From Phycisphaerales bacterium (GTDB taxonomy: Bacteria; Planctomycetota; Phycisphaerae; Phycisphaerales; UBA1924), in contig JASBRY010000008.1 in NCBI GenBank assembly GCA_030149165.1, forward strand, positions 310,001 to 374,000: a stretch of 64,000 nt of DNA, in the 5' to 3' direction. The translations under genes were made by a program, and so were the position numbers. The notes beneath the pieces are model-generated. The model ran no database searches, was not told where the DNA came from, and worked only from the letters and a program-made list of their open reading frames with translations. Of this stretch, positions 27,798-37,375 are shown one piece after another. Position 1 is the stretch's first letter; every line of letters starts with the position of its first letter.

Positions 27798-27921
27798 CAT
27801 AGGAAAACTACCTACGAATCTGCACTCTGTGTCCGGATAACTACTGAGTGACCAAAAAAATCTATCCGAACTGAGGAGAGCACTGAATCCGTGTCCATTG
27901 TGCGCCGATCCGTGATCCGTC

Positions 27922-28060
27922 ATCCAGGTGTGTACCTGGATTGAAGGTCAGCATTGCGATGCACATCGCAAGCCGCCGAGCCGAGCAACGACGCGAGGCA
28001 AGGCACACGGACGGCTAAGGAAAGTCGCCCGATCAATGGACTCCGGAAGTTTGTCCGGAG
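27922..28060 (+). promoter_or_regulatory. Highly structured 5' leader of flagellin 2
   Basis: The 361-base gap between the flagellin genes holds the first gene's terminator and then at least three further strong hairpins: ATCCAGGT-GTGT-ACCTGGAT (27922-27941), TTGCGATG-CA-CATCGCAA (27954-27971) and CTCCGGA-AGTTTG-TCCGGAG (28041-28060). Between the last two, GCCGCC (27972-27977) can pair with GGACGGC near 28008-28014. The arrangement suggests a long structured leader, perhaps a riboswitch or stability element. I could not match it to a known class. No clear promoter was found at 27798-27921. Confidence 0.55.
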
Positions 28061-28077
28061 ATAACACGGAGGTTGTC
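28060..28077 (+). promoter_or_regulatory. Shine-Dalgarno-sequestering hairpin of flagellin 2 (candidate CsrA site)
   Basis: GATAAC (28060-28065) pairs with GTTGTC (28072-28077), using one G-U pair, and leaves the hexaloop ACGGAG, identical to that of flagellin 1 although the stem bases differ. GGAGG (28068-28072) is the Shine-Dalgarno; the ATG follows at 28083. Confidence 0.62.
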
Positions 28078-28082
28078 AGCCA

Positions 28083-29588
28083 ATGACACGCATCAACACC
28101 AACGTTTCGTCACTGATCGCACAGAATGTGCTCGGTCGCAACAACAAATCACTCGGCGTCGCGCTCGAACGCCTTTCCACTGGTCTCCGGATCAATCGTG
28201 GTAAGGACGATCCAGCGGGTCTGATCGCTTCGGAAACTCTGCGTTCCGAAAAAGCAGGCCTCAACGCAGCAATCGGCAACGCCGAACGCTCAGAGCAAGT
28301 CGTCAACATCGCTGAAGGCGGTCTCCAGGAAGTCTCGAACCTCCTGACCGAACTCCAGGGACTCATCACCACATCCGCAAACGACGCAGGCCTCTCGGTC
28401 GAAGAAAAGGAAGCAAACCAGCTCCAGATCGATTCGATCCTTCAGACCATCGACCGCGTTTCCGGTGCTACTGAGTTCCAGGGAACCAAGCTCCTCAACG
28501 GAAACTATGACTACCAGACCAACTCCGTCGCAGCAGGCGTCACTGACTTCGAAGTCCGTGGTGCGAAGCTCGAAAGCGGAAACACTCTTTCCGTCGACGC
28601 AATCGTCACCCTGTCCGCACAGCAAGCAGGTCTGTACATGTCCTTCGGTGGTGCACTCGATCTGACCGCAGCGTCTGATCAGTTCGTCTTCGAGGTCGCC
28701 GGTGCGAAGGGCTCGCGTGAGTTCCAGTTCAGCTCAGGTGCTTCGATCGCTGACATCACCGCAGCAATCAACACCTTCTCCGATGTCACCGGCGTCACCG
28801 CTTCGGCAGGCGCAACTGGTGTCAAGCTTAAGTCAGAAGAGTTCGGCTCAAACGAGTTCGTCTCGATCACCGTTGTCGATTCGGGCAACATCGCAGCAGG
28901 CGACGGCATCCATGTCCTCTCCTCAACTGATTACGATGTTATCCGCACCGCATCGCCAACCGCGTTCACCGCGGCAACCAACGGCGTCCGTGACGAAGGT
29001 CAGGACATCACCGGTACTATCAACGGCCTCGTCGCTGTTGGTCAGGGCCGTACCCTCTCAGTCAACTCCGACTTCCTCGATGTCGAGTTCACACTCAACA
29101 CCGCGACCTCCCAAGCTCTGGGTTCAGTCGCAGCGTTCGACATCACCGGCGGCGGTGCAGACTTCCAGCTCGCGTCCGATGTCAACATCGCAGGCAAGGT
29201 CTCCCTCGGTATCGGCGACCTCTCCGCTCGTAAGCTCGGTAGCTCCGGCACCGGCTTCCTCGACGACCTCGCTTCAGGCAAGTCCTTCAATGTTGTCGAC
29301 GGCAACAACCTGGACACCGCTCAGAGCATCGTCTCCGAAGCAATCAACCAGGTCTCCTCGACCCGTGGTCGCCTCGGTGCGTTCCAGAAGAATGTTGTCG
29401 GTGCAACCCAGCGTTCGCTCGGTACCGCACTCGAGAACATCACCGCCGCAGAGTCCGTCATCCGTGACGCAGACTTCGCAGCAGAAACCGCGGCTCTGAC
29501 CCGCAACCAGGTCCTTGTTCAGGCATCCACCAACGTCCTGTCGCTGGCAAACCAGTCACCACAGAACGTGCTCGCGCTGCTCGGCTAA
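28083..29588 (+). CDS. Flagellin (second copy, probably the major filament protein)
   Basis: This 501-residue filament subunit has the N-domain MTRINTNVSSLIAQNVLGRN with RLSTGLRINRGKDDPAGL and the C-domain GRLGAFQKNVVGATQRSLGTALENITAAE ending in NVLALLG (shown here only in part). A central IN-type motif (SIADITAAINTFSDVTGV) is present. Codon choice is distinctly biased compared with the neighbours, with many CGT, GGT, AAC, AAG and GCA codons, as expected for a very highly expressed protein; this, the long leader and its own terminator suggest it is the major flagellin (inference). Translation is probably held back by the hairpin over its Shine-Dalgarno until FliW titrates CsrA. Confidence 0.95.
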   Translation: MTRINTNVSSLIAQNVLGRNNKSLGVALERLSTGLRINRGKDDPAGLIASETLRSEKAGLNAAIGNAERSEQVVNIAEGGLQEVSNLLTELQGLITTSANDAGLSVEEKEANQLQIDSILQTIDRVSGATEFQGTKLLNGNYDYQTNSVAAGVTDFEVRGAKLESGNTLSVDAIVTLSAQQAGLYMSFGGALDLTAASDQFVFEVAGAKGSREFQFSSGASIADITAAINTFSDVTGVTASAGATGVKLKSEEFGSNEFVSITVVDSGNIAAGDGIHVLSSTDYDVIRTASPTAFTAATNGVRDEGQDITGTINGLVAVGQGRTLSVNSDFLDVEFTLNTATSQALGSVAAFDITGGGADFQLASDVNIAGKVSLGIGDLSARKLGSSGTGFLDDLASGKSFNVVDGNNLDTAQSIVSEAINQVSSTRGRLGAFQKNVVGATQRSLGTALENITAAESVIRDADFAAETAALTRNQVLVQASTNVLSLANQSPQNVLALLG

Positions 29589-29635
29589 TCCCAAGCAGTC
29601 AACGGCTGATGCCACCCAAGAGCTGACCCTCGACG

Positions 29636-29663
29636 CCCCGGTCCTACCAGACCGGGGTGTTTT
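29636..29663 (+). terminator. Rho-independent terminator after flagellin 2
   Basis: CCCCGGTC and GACCGGGG form a perfect eight-pair stem with the loop CTACCA, followed by TGTTTTC. Confidence 0.85.
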
Positions 29664-29698
29664 CATGCGCCCGCTCCGCATCAACCGATGAAAACGCT

Positions 29699-30667
29699 GT
29701 GACGACCGCACAAAACAGCCGAGTTGAGCAGCTCTCTGAACCCAACCAGATCCTGCGCCGCCGCTTCATCAACTTCATCCGCATCGAATGCGGCTTGCTT
29801 CCCTCATCCATCGAAGCGTACTCCAGAGACCTCGAAACACTCCTGCTGGATCTCCAAGATCGAGGGATCGACGACGCGCACAATACACTCCCAGAGCACC
29901 TCATCGCGCACATCCGCTCGCTCACCAAAGATCGCGGATACGCCGGGACGACAATCTCGCGACACATCGCGACCATCAAAGTCTTATTCCGTTGGCTTTA
30001 CGCAAACGACAAGATCTCGGAGAACCCCGCGGATCACCTCGACCAACCCGCAAAGTGGAAGAAGCTCCCAGGAGTGCTCTCACCAAACCAAATGAAAAAA
30101 CTCCTCGTGGCTCCAACCCCACCAGAAAACCCAACCAACCAACCGCCACTTTACCTCCGCGACCGCGCGATCCTCGAACTCATGTACGCCTCAGGTTTAC
30201 GCGCAAGCGAAGTTGGAAACATCAACCTCGCGGACATCCTCGAACGCGTCGGCGTCGTGCGTGTGCTCGGAAAGGGCGACAAACAGCGCCTCGTCCCGAT
30301 GGGGACTCCCGCGATCAACGCGATGGATCAATACCTCAAAGAGTGCCGGCCGCTGCTGATCACCGCCGAGCGGGCCGCGGACAAAAGAGATCATGGGAAG
30401 CTGTTCCTGTCACGCACCGGAAGACCGATCGAACGCGTGCGCGTTTGGCAGATCGTGAAACACTGGTCCAAACAAGCGGGACTCAAAGACATCCATCCCC
30501 ACATGCTGCGACACTCATTCGCAACGCATCTACTCGCGGGCGGCGCCGATCTCCGCATCGTCCAGGAACTCCTCGGACACGCGGACATCACCACAACACA
30601 AATATACACACATGTCGATCGTTCACAGCTGCACACGACGATCAAGAAGCTGCATCCGAGAGGATGA
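29699..30667 (+). CDS. Tyrosine recombinase XerC/XerD
   Basis: This is a tyrosine recombinase of 322 residues, probably one of the pair that resolves chromosome dimers at dif with FtsK. The N-terminal SAM-like domain (about 20-105) is followed by the catalytic domain with Arg in YASGLRASEVG, Lys in RVLGKGDKQRLVPM, the HMLRHSFATHLL block, His in LLGHADITTTQIYTH, and the nucleophile Tyr there. The GTG at 29699 is chosen because the frame further upstream runs into the flagellin terminator; no Shine-Dalgarno is evident, so the start is uncertain. The sequence suits a housekeeping Xer better than a phage or integron enzyme, and no mobile element is near. Confidence 0.88.
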   Translation: MTTAQNSRVEQLSEPNQILRRRFINFIRIECGLLPSSIEAYSRDLETLLLDLQDRGIDDAHNTLPEHLIAHIRSLTKDRGYAGTTISRHIATIKVLFRWLYANDKISENPADHLDQPAKWKKLPGVLSPNQMKKLLVAPTPPENPTNQPPLYLRDRAILELMYASGLRASEVGNINLADILERVGVVRVLGKGDKQRLVPMGTPAINAMDQYLKECRPLLITAERAADKRDHGKLFLSRTGRPIERVRVWQIVKHWSKQAGLKDIHPHMLRHSFATHLLAGGADLRIVQELLGHADITTTQIYTHVDRSQLHTTIKKLHPRG

Positions 30668-30792
30668 TCCAAGATCATGCTAAAAACGCCTTCGATACGC
30701 ATGAACTTGCGATGCATGCACAGATCGCATAGGGTGGATATCACTTAGAAACATCAGACGACTCGAGGTGCCCCATCGATACCGACGCCATC

Positions 30793-32343
30793 ATGAAAAT
30801 CATTGCCATCGCGATCTACGCGTCCATTCTTCTCGCGATCGGATACTTCGCTTCCAAAAAGATGCACGACATCCGCGATTACTTCGCGTCTGGAAAGAAA
30901 CTCGGATTCTTCAATGTTGCGTTCTCCGCGCGAGCGACCGGTGAATCCGCGTGGCTCCTCATCGGACTCACAGGAATGGGATACGCGCTTGGTGCCAAAG
31001 CCTTCTGGGTCGTTCTCGGAGAAATGCTCGGAGTCGGAGGCGCTTGGCTCCTCATGTCGCGGAGGTTCAAACGACTCACCGATCGCTACGACTCCATCAC
31101 AGTCCCCGACTACCTCGAATCACGCTTCCGTGATTCGGGACATTGGCTCAGACTCATCGCAGGCGGATCGCTCGTCATCTTCGTCCCGATCTACGCCGGC
31201 GCACAGGTGTTTGCGACCGGAGACGCGTTCAACAGTTTCCTGGGATGGGACCACCTCGTCGGCGCCGCCGTCGGATTTGCTGTCGTCCTGCTCTACATCA
31301 CCCAAGGTGGATTCACCGCTGTCGTCTGGTCCGATGTTTTCCAAGGATCTCTGATGTTCCTCGGACTCGTCACGCTCCCGCTCGTGATCCTCGCAGAAGC
31401 CGGAGGGTTGACCAACATCACAGAAACTCTCCGCTCGATCGATCCACACCTGCTCACCGCACACGGCCCTGGTACAGAAGGACCATCCACAGGAGGATGG
31501 ACGACCGGAACCATTTTCTCCATCGTGGGACTCGCCGCGATCGGGATCGGATTCTGGGGATCGCCACAGGTTTTCGTCCGCTACATCTCGATGAAAAACG
31601 AGAAGCAGATCGCTCCAGGTGCCACCACAGCATTGATCTGGACACTCCTCGCGGATTCCGGAGCTGTGCTCGTTGGTGTGTTTGGTCGAGCCGTGTTCAG
31701 TTCAGAACAACTCGGAGGAGATCACGAAGCGATCCTCCCCACCGCCGCGCTCGAGTTGCTCCCCGCATTCTTCTCAGGGATCTTCATCGCGATGGTCCTC
31801 TCCGCGATCATGTCCACCATCGACTCGCTCCTCGTCGTCGCATCCTCAGCTGGTGTGCGAGATTACTGGCAGAAAACCGTTCACCCCAACATGAGCGACG
31901 AGACATTGGTCTCACTCTCGCGCAAAGTAACCGTCGCGCTCTCGCTCGTCGCGTTCGCGATCGGCATCGGCCTGTTGCTGCGCGATCCTGAGAAACCCCT
32001 CTTCTGGATCATCATCTTTGGTTGGTCCGGGATCGCCGCGACCTTCTGTCCGACGATGATCCTCTCGCTGTTCTGGAGCAAGCTGACATCACTGGGCGCC
32101 AAGTGCGCGATGATCGCCGGATTCGTCGGAGTCCCACTCTTCAGCTTCGTAGTCCCCAAAGCACTCAACAACGCCGGTATGGAAGAACTCTCATCCTACC
32201 TTGTGTCGCTCGATGTCCTGCTCCCGAGCTTCGTCATCGGATTCACCGTCGCGGTTGTTGTTTCGTTGTTTGATAAAAAGGGACAAGCGAAACTCGAAGG
32301 TGTCAACGACGATCTCCGATTTGCGAAGACTGGTCAGGACTGA
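30793..32343 (+). CDS. Sodium:solute symporter family protein (PutP-like)
   Basis: This is a 516-residue inner-membrane protein with about 13 hydrophobic segments, matching the SSS family that couples Na+ entry to uptake of a small solute. The N-terminus has YFASGKKLGFFNVAFSARATGESAWLLIGLTG, a region that in PutP lines the Na+ and proline sites (quoted in part), and LSAIMSTIDSLLVVASSA near residue 340 is the matching TM8-9 signature. Proline or a related solute is likely but not certain. The start has only a distant GAGGTG. Its last ten bases overlap the convergent ATP-grasp gene. Confidence 0.86.
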   Translation: MKIIAIAIYASILLAIGYFASKKMHDIRDYFASGKKLGFFNVAFSARATGESAWLLIGLTGMGYALGAKAFWVVLGEMLGVGGAWLLMSRRFKRLTDRYDSITVPDYLESRFRDSGHWLRLIAGGSLVIFVPIYAGAQVFATGDAFNSFLGWDHLVGAAVGFAVVLLYITQGGFTAVVWSDVFQGSLMFLGLVTLPLVILAEAGGLTNITETLRSIDPHLLTAHGPGTEGPSTGGWTTGTIFSIVGLAAIGIGFWGSPQVFVRYISMKNEKQIAPGATTALIWTLLADSGAVLVGVFGRAVFSSEQLGGDHEAILPTAALELLPAFFSGIFIAMVLSAIMSTIDSLLVVASSAGVRDYWQKTVHPNMSDETLVSLSRKVTVALSLVAFAIGIGLLLRDPEKPLFWIIIFGWSGIAATFCPTMILSLFWSKLTSLGAKCAMIAGFVGVPLFSFVVPKALNNAGMEELSSYLVSLDVLLPSFVIGFTVAVVVSLFDKKGQAKLEGVNDDLRFAKTGQD

Positions 32344-33209
32344 GTTGATCCGATGAGCCGCTCCATTCGGCGCTCAACTCCACGCACCATCACACCCACC
32401 GCGTCCTCGCAGTACGGGAAGAACAACGACGGCTCAAGCATCTCAAGCTCCGAGAGCAGCAGCTTTCCATCATTACCCGGCATCACATCCACACGCGCAT
32501 ACAAGTGCTCCTTCCCAGCAGCACTGATCACCTGATCCGCGATCTCACGCATCTCATCAGTAATCGACTCGCGCAGCAACACCTGCTCATCCTGATCGTC
32601 GAACCTTGGCCGTTTCTCAATCGCGTGCGTGAGCCGACCATCAATCACAATCAACGCCGTCTCACCAACCGTCTCGACACTTTCCATGTAAACCTGGATC
32701 ATCATGTCCCGCTGAGCGATCATCTGATCGAAGAACGCTTGTGCTGAATCAGATTCCCCATCGCTGAGCTTGAACGAGCGTGTCCCGAATGATCCCGCGC
32801 CCACTGTTGGTTTGATCACGATCCGATCCCAGCCGCGTTGCTCCGCAAGCTGAGCAACATCCATTGTCCCCCCAGCACGCACGAACTCAGTCGGAACAAT
32901 CTGAACCCCAGCCGACTCAAGATCGCGCAGGTACTCCTTGTGCAGATTCCATTTCATCGTGGACGCGGCGTTTATCAGCACTGTTTCGCGATCCACGCGG
33001 CCAATCCAAGCAGCAAACGCATCCACATCATCGATGTAGTTCCAAGTCGCTCGGACGATCGCTACATCAAATCCCGACCAATCGACGCTCGAGTCATCCC
33101 ACGCCGCGACCAGCGCATCATGTCCCGCTGCTCGCAGTCCCTCCACCAACGGCTGCTCGTCGATATCCGGCTCAGGAAGCTCCACACAACTCACATACGC
33201 AATCCGCAT
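32334..33209 (-). CDS. ATP-grasp domain protein (RimK/glutathione synthetase-like)
   Basis: This is a 291-residue ATP-grasp ligase of unknown substrate. The ATG at 33209 has GGGAGG six bases upstream. An N-terminal pre-ATP-grasp fold (MRIAYVSCVELPEPD, with WDDSSVDWSGFDVAIVRATWNY at about 40-65) is followed by the nucleotide-binding part with VIKPTVGAGSFGTRSF (about residues 133-148) and a metal-binding end (LLLSELEMLEPSLFF, about 255-270). The layout resembles the DcsG-like group of ATP-grasp proteins from natural-product clusters, but no such cluster is present. It could join an amino acid or peptide to a carboxylate. Confidence 0.7.
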   Translation of the reverse strand: MRIAYVSCVELPEPDIDEQPLVEGLRAAGHDALVAAWDDSSVDWSGFDVAIVRATWNYIDDVDAFAAWIGRVDRETVLINAASTMKWNLHKEYLRDLESAGVQIVPTEFVRAGGTMDVAQLAEQRGWDRIVIKPTVGAGSFGTRSFKLSDGESDSAQAFFDQMIAQRDMMIQVYMESVETVGETALIVIDGRLTHAIEKRPRFDDQDEQVLLRESITDEMREIADQVISAAGKEHLYARVDVMPGNDGKLLLSELEMLEPSLFFPYCEDAVGVMVRGVERRMERLIGSTQS

Positions 33210-33296
33210 CCGATACCTCCCAATCAATCAACGATCCCCCGAGTCCAATCGCACGCATCCTACGAATCCAAAACGGACATAACCCACCCTCGCCGC

Positions 33297-33302
33297 TACA
33301 AT
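33297..33302 (+). promoter_or_regulatory. -10 box of the mqnC promoter
   Basis: TACAAT lies 43 bases before the mqnC start, with CGGACA 17 bases upstream of it as a -35 candidate (33274-33279). Unlike several neighbours this gene keeps a leader and a Shine-Dalgarno (GGAGAG). Confidence 0.5.
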
Positions 33303-33345
33303 TGAACACGAAGCGCGCCCAACTGCACGCCGCGGAGAGCCGACC

Positions 33346-34812
<1,467 letters not shown>

Positions 34813-34832
34813 TCTCAACTCTGCTGACGCGG

Positions 34833-34844
34833 TATACTCGCACC
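34833..34844 (+). promoter_or_regulatory. -10 box of a probably leaderless promoter for the DUF389 gene
   Basis: TATACT (34833-34838) is followed by six bases and then the ATG at 34845, with no Shine-Dalgarno between. The -35 element is not clear. Confidence 0.5.
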
Positions 34845-35861
34845 ATGCCTCTCCGCGTGCTCCAGATCATCCTGCCTGCTGATCATCACGATGACCTCTG
34901 CGTCATCCTCGATGATGCACGCTGCGATCAGCGCTGGATCATACCGCTCGACGACGACCTCGCGATGACCTCCGTCGTCCTGCGATCCGAATCCGTCGAA
35001 CCAATCACCGACACACTCCGCGACAAATACGACCACACGCACGGCTTCCGCACCATCCTCCAGGACATCGAAGCAACATATCCAGTGCTCCCAGAACCTG
35101 AGGACGAACCCGAGCCTCAGAAAGAATCCGACACACAGCACAACGGATGGAAAACCCGTTTCGGACGCGTCTCACGCGAAGAACTCCTCGAGGACATCCA
35201 AGACTCCGCAAAGATCACCCCTGTGTATCTCAGTATGGTCTTCCTCGCGACCATCGTCGCGTGCGTAGGACTGCTCAAAGACTCCGCGCCGATCATCATC
35301 GGCGCGATGGTCATCGCTCCGCTGCTGGGACCCAACACGGCGCTCGCATTGGGAACCACGCTCGGCGATCTCAAGATGATCCGCAACGCGATCAAATCCA
35401 ACCTCATCGGACTCGGGATCGCGATCATCGTCTCCATCGTCTACGGCTACTTCGCTGTCCCAGACGACATCACCAATGAGATCACAGCACGCACCACCGT
35501 CGATACCGCCGACATCATCCTCGCGCTCGCGTCCGGAGCCGCGGGAGTCGTCGCGTTCACGACCGGCGCGTCCGCAACACTCGTGGGAGTCATGGTCGCC
35601 GTCGCACTGCTCCCTCCAACCGCTGCGTTTGGTATGCTGCTCGGCGCTGGAGAACCCGCACAAGCCGCAGGAGCCGCTGTCCTCGCGATGACCAACATCG
35701 TGTGCATCAATCTCAGCTCCGCCGCGATTCTGCTCGCACAAGGCGTGCGCCCCACAACCTGGTACGACCAAGGACGCGCCAACAAAGCAACGATCACCGC
35801 GCTCATCACTTGGACGATCGCGCTGGGGATCCTCGCCGTGCTGATCATCTACTTCTGGTAA
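34845..35861 (+). CDS. DUF389 membrane protein (TIGR00341 type)
   Basis: This 338-residue protein has a soluble N-terminal part (about residues 1-110, including an acidic stretch EPEDEPEPQKES) and a membrane part with about six helices from residue 125. The segments IIGAMVIAPLLGPNTALALG and VGVMVAVALLPPTAAFGMLLG, each with a Pro-containing turn, are the hallmarks of the DUF389 family, whose role is unknown. No partner gene is adjacent: mqnC lies upstream and a convergent tonB-like gene downstream, ten bases away. Confidence 0.82.
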   Translation: MPLRVLQIILPADHHDDLCVILDDARCDQRWIIPLDDDLAMTSVVLRSESVEPITDTLRDKYDHTHGFRTILQDIEATYPVLPEPEDEPEPQKESDTQHNGWKTRFGRVSREELLEDIQDSAKITPVYLSMVFLATIVACVGLLKDSAPIIIGAMVIAPLLGPNTALALGTTLGDLKMIRNAIKSNLIGLGIAIIVSIVYGYFAVPDDITNEITARTTVDTADIILALASGAAGVVAFTTGASATLVGVMVAVALLPPTAAFGMLLGAGEPAQAAGAAVLAMTNIVCINLSSAAILLAQGVRPTTWYDQGRANKATITALITWTIALGILAVLIIYFW

Positions 35862-35870
35862 AGCGAATCA

Positions 35871-36959
35871 TCAATCCGATCCATCCGACCGCTCGCGCCG
35901 GAACAGGATCTTGATCGACACCTCGACCAGATCATCCCCCTCGATCTCATCGATCTGCTTGCCCTTCGCTTTCCATTGATAGATCGCGTTGAGCAACGGC
36001 TCATCCACCCCAGTCACCCCCGATGAATACACATAGCGACGATCACGCAGGAACTCCGCCTTCGCGACCTTGCCGTCTTTGTCGAAATAGATCAGCACGA
36101 TCGGATTCTTGGGAACCGCCGACATCCGGATCGTCGAGCTGTACCTCGGACGCACCGTGATGATCTCGAGCCCCTTGCCCGCGATCGGCGCGTTGGGTTT
36201 GTACGGATCGACATCAAGCGCCCGTTTGATCCGCGTCGCGACCACTTCACGCTCCGACAACACGCCAAGCGTTCCTGCTGGTCTTTCTGTATCAGACTGA
36301 GCGACACTTTCTGATGCTTCCGACTGCTGTTGAGCAGATTGCTCGGATGTCGATTCCGCTTCCGCATCAGTTGGTTCATCCATCGGCTGTTCGACCGGCT
36401 CTTCAGCCGTCGTGATCACAACCCCGTCACCCTCATCGACAGGAATCTGTTCAAGCACAGGCTGGATCGCTGGATCCATGATTGGATCAGCAATCTCTGC
36501 GTCGTCCAGTGCACCTTCCTGTTCCTCGATCTGTTCCTGAACCAGTTCTTCCGTTTGCTCAACCGCCTCCATCGGATCTTCGATGTTCTCGATCGGTTGC
36601 TGCTCAAGCACAGGCTGAGTCGGTTCGGTGACCCGCTCCTCTCCAACCGTTGTGGTTTGTGCCGCTTGTTCTGTGTCCGAGATCGCCGCCTCGCCACGGA
36701 CCGCATCACGCTGCTCGATCCCGAGCCAATCAATCGACGCCGACTGCGCTTCGTTGAGACCAAGCCGGAGTTCTTCTTCCTGCTCAAGCTGTTCGATCAT
36801 CTCCTGAGGAGTCATTGATGCGAACGAATCTCCACCACTCCCAGGAAGTCCTGTCCATAACAGCACCATCACGACCAGAGCATGCAACAGCAGACTCAGC
36901 GCCATCGATCCCGAGAGCACCCCTCGCCGATGATCAAGCTCGATCAATCCCACACTCAT
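35871..36959 (-). CDS. TonB-like energy-transducing protein
   Basis: This 362-residue protein has one N-terminal membrane helix (about residues 18-38), a long periplasmic stretch (about 45-235) very rich in Glu, Gln, Pro and Thr, and a folded C-terminal domain (about 255-355) with IKRALDVDPYKPNAPIAGKGLEI and VLIYFDKDGKVAKAEFL (in part), like the TonB/TolA C-domain with its alternating strands. It would carry proton-motive energy to outer-membrane partners. Its start overlaps the exbD stop (TGATG), so the genes are coupled. The spacer is acidic rather than the Pro-Lys type of classical TonB. Confidence 0.72.
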   Translation of the reverse strand: MSVGLIELDHRRGVLSGSMALSLLLHALVVMVLLWTGLPGSGGDSFASMTPQEMIEQLEQEEELRLGLNEAQSASIDWLGIEQRDAVRGEAAISDTEQAAQTTTVGEERVTEPTQPVLEQQPIENIEDPMEAVEQTEELVQEQIEEQEGALDDAEIADPIMDPAIQPVLEQIPVDEGDGVVITTAEEPVEQPMDEPTDAEAESTSEQSAQQQSEASESVAQSDTERPAGTLGVLSEREVVATRIKRALDVDPYKPNAPIAGKGLEIITVRPRYSSTIRMSAVPKNPIVLIYFDKDGKVAKAEFLRDRRYVYSSGVTGVDEPLLNAIYQWKAKGKQIDEIEGDDLVEVSIKILFRRERSDGSD

Positions 36960-37375
36960 CAGTCTTGCCCCCCATCTTCCCTCCCCAGAATCGAGAACGC
37001 GCCGAGTCCAGCGCCAGTCAATCGATCCGCCAGCTCGATCAGTACCCCAGAGCTCGACCCAACATCCACCGCGAGCACGATCGGCGCTTCGGACTGTTGC
37101 TCCCGCGCCGCTTGCACCATTCCCACCACCGATTCCATGTCCGCTTCTTCTCGATTGACCAGAAGCCCACCATTATCCAGCACCGCGATCGTGATGGGTT
37201 CGACTCGCTGAGCAGCCGTCCCCGATGCGAGCTCTGGGAGATCCACATTGAGCACATCGGCGCGCACCATCATGACGATCGAGAACACAAAGAAGGTCAA
37301 CAGCAAAAACACGACATCGATCATCGGCGTCAGCTCAACACGCACCTCATCAACATCACGCCGCAGCCGTCTCAT
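36959..37375 (-). CDS. ExbD/TolR family biopolymer transport protein
   Basis: This is a 138-residue protein of the ExbD/TolR family, which with ExbB forms a proton-driven motor that energises TonB. It has the expected short cytoplasmic N-terminus, a single membrane helix near residues 18-40 starting with LTPMIDVVFLLLTFFVF, including the essential Asp, and a periplasmic domain. The ATG at 37375 shares its A with the stop of the glycosyltransferase gene, so translation is coupled. ExbB, usually adjacent, is missing on both sides and must come from elsewhere. The conserved Asp is present, so the protein is probably active. Confidence 0.85.
   Translation of the reverse strand: MRRLRRDVDEVRVELTPMIDVVFLLLTFFVFSIVMMVRADVLNVDLPELASGTAAQRVEPITIAVLDNGGLLVNREEADMESVVGMVQAAREQQSEAPIVLAVDVGSSSGVLIELADRLTGAGLGAFSILGREDGGQD

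Noticed and set aside
27833-27841. TCCGGATAA as a possible sigma28 -10 element before flagellin 2
   Set aside because: Only a partial match to GCCGATAA and no TAAA-type -35 at the right distance.
27944-28020. Cyclic di-GMP-I (GEMM) riboswitch in the flagellin 2 leader
   Set aside because: Fragments such as GACGCGAGGC resemble the core, but the invariant CACGCACAGGGCAAACC-type segment is not present, so no class is assigned.
29699-30667. Phage or integron integrase
   Set aside because: The sequence matches XerC/XerD closely, it stands alone, and no mobile element or attachment repeat is visible.
30684-30734. Inverted repeat TGCGAT/ATCGCA before the symporter gene as a terminator
   Set aside because: The stem is only six pairs with a ten-base loop and no T run.
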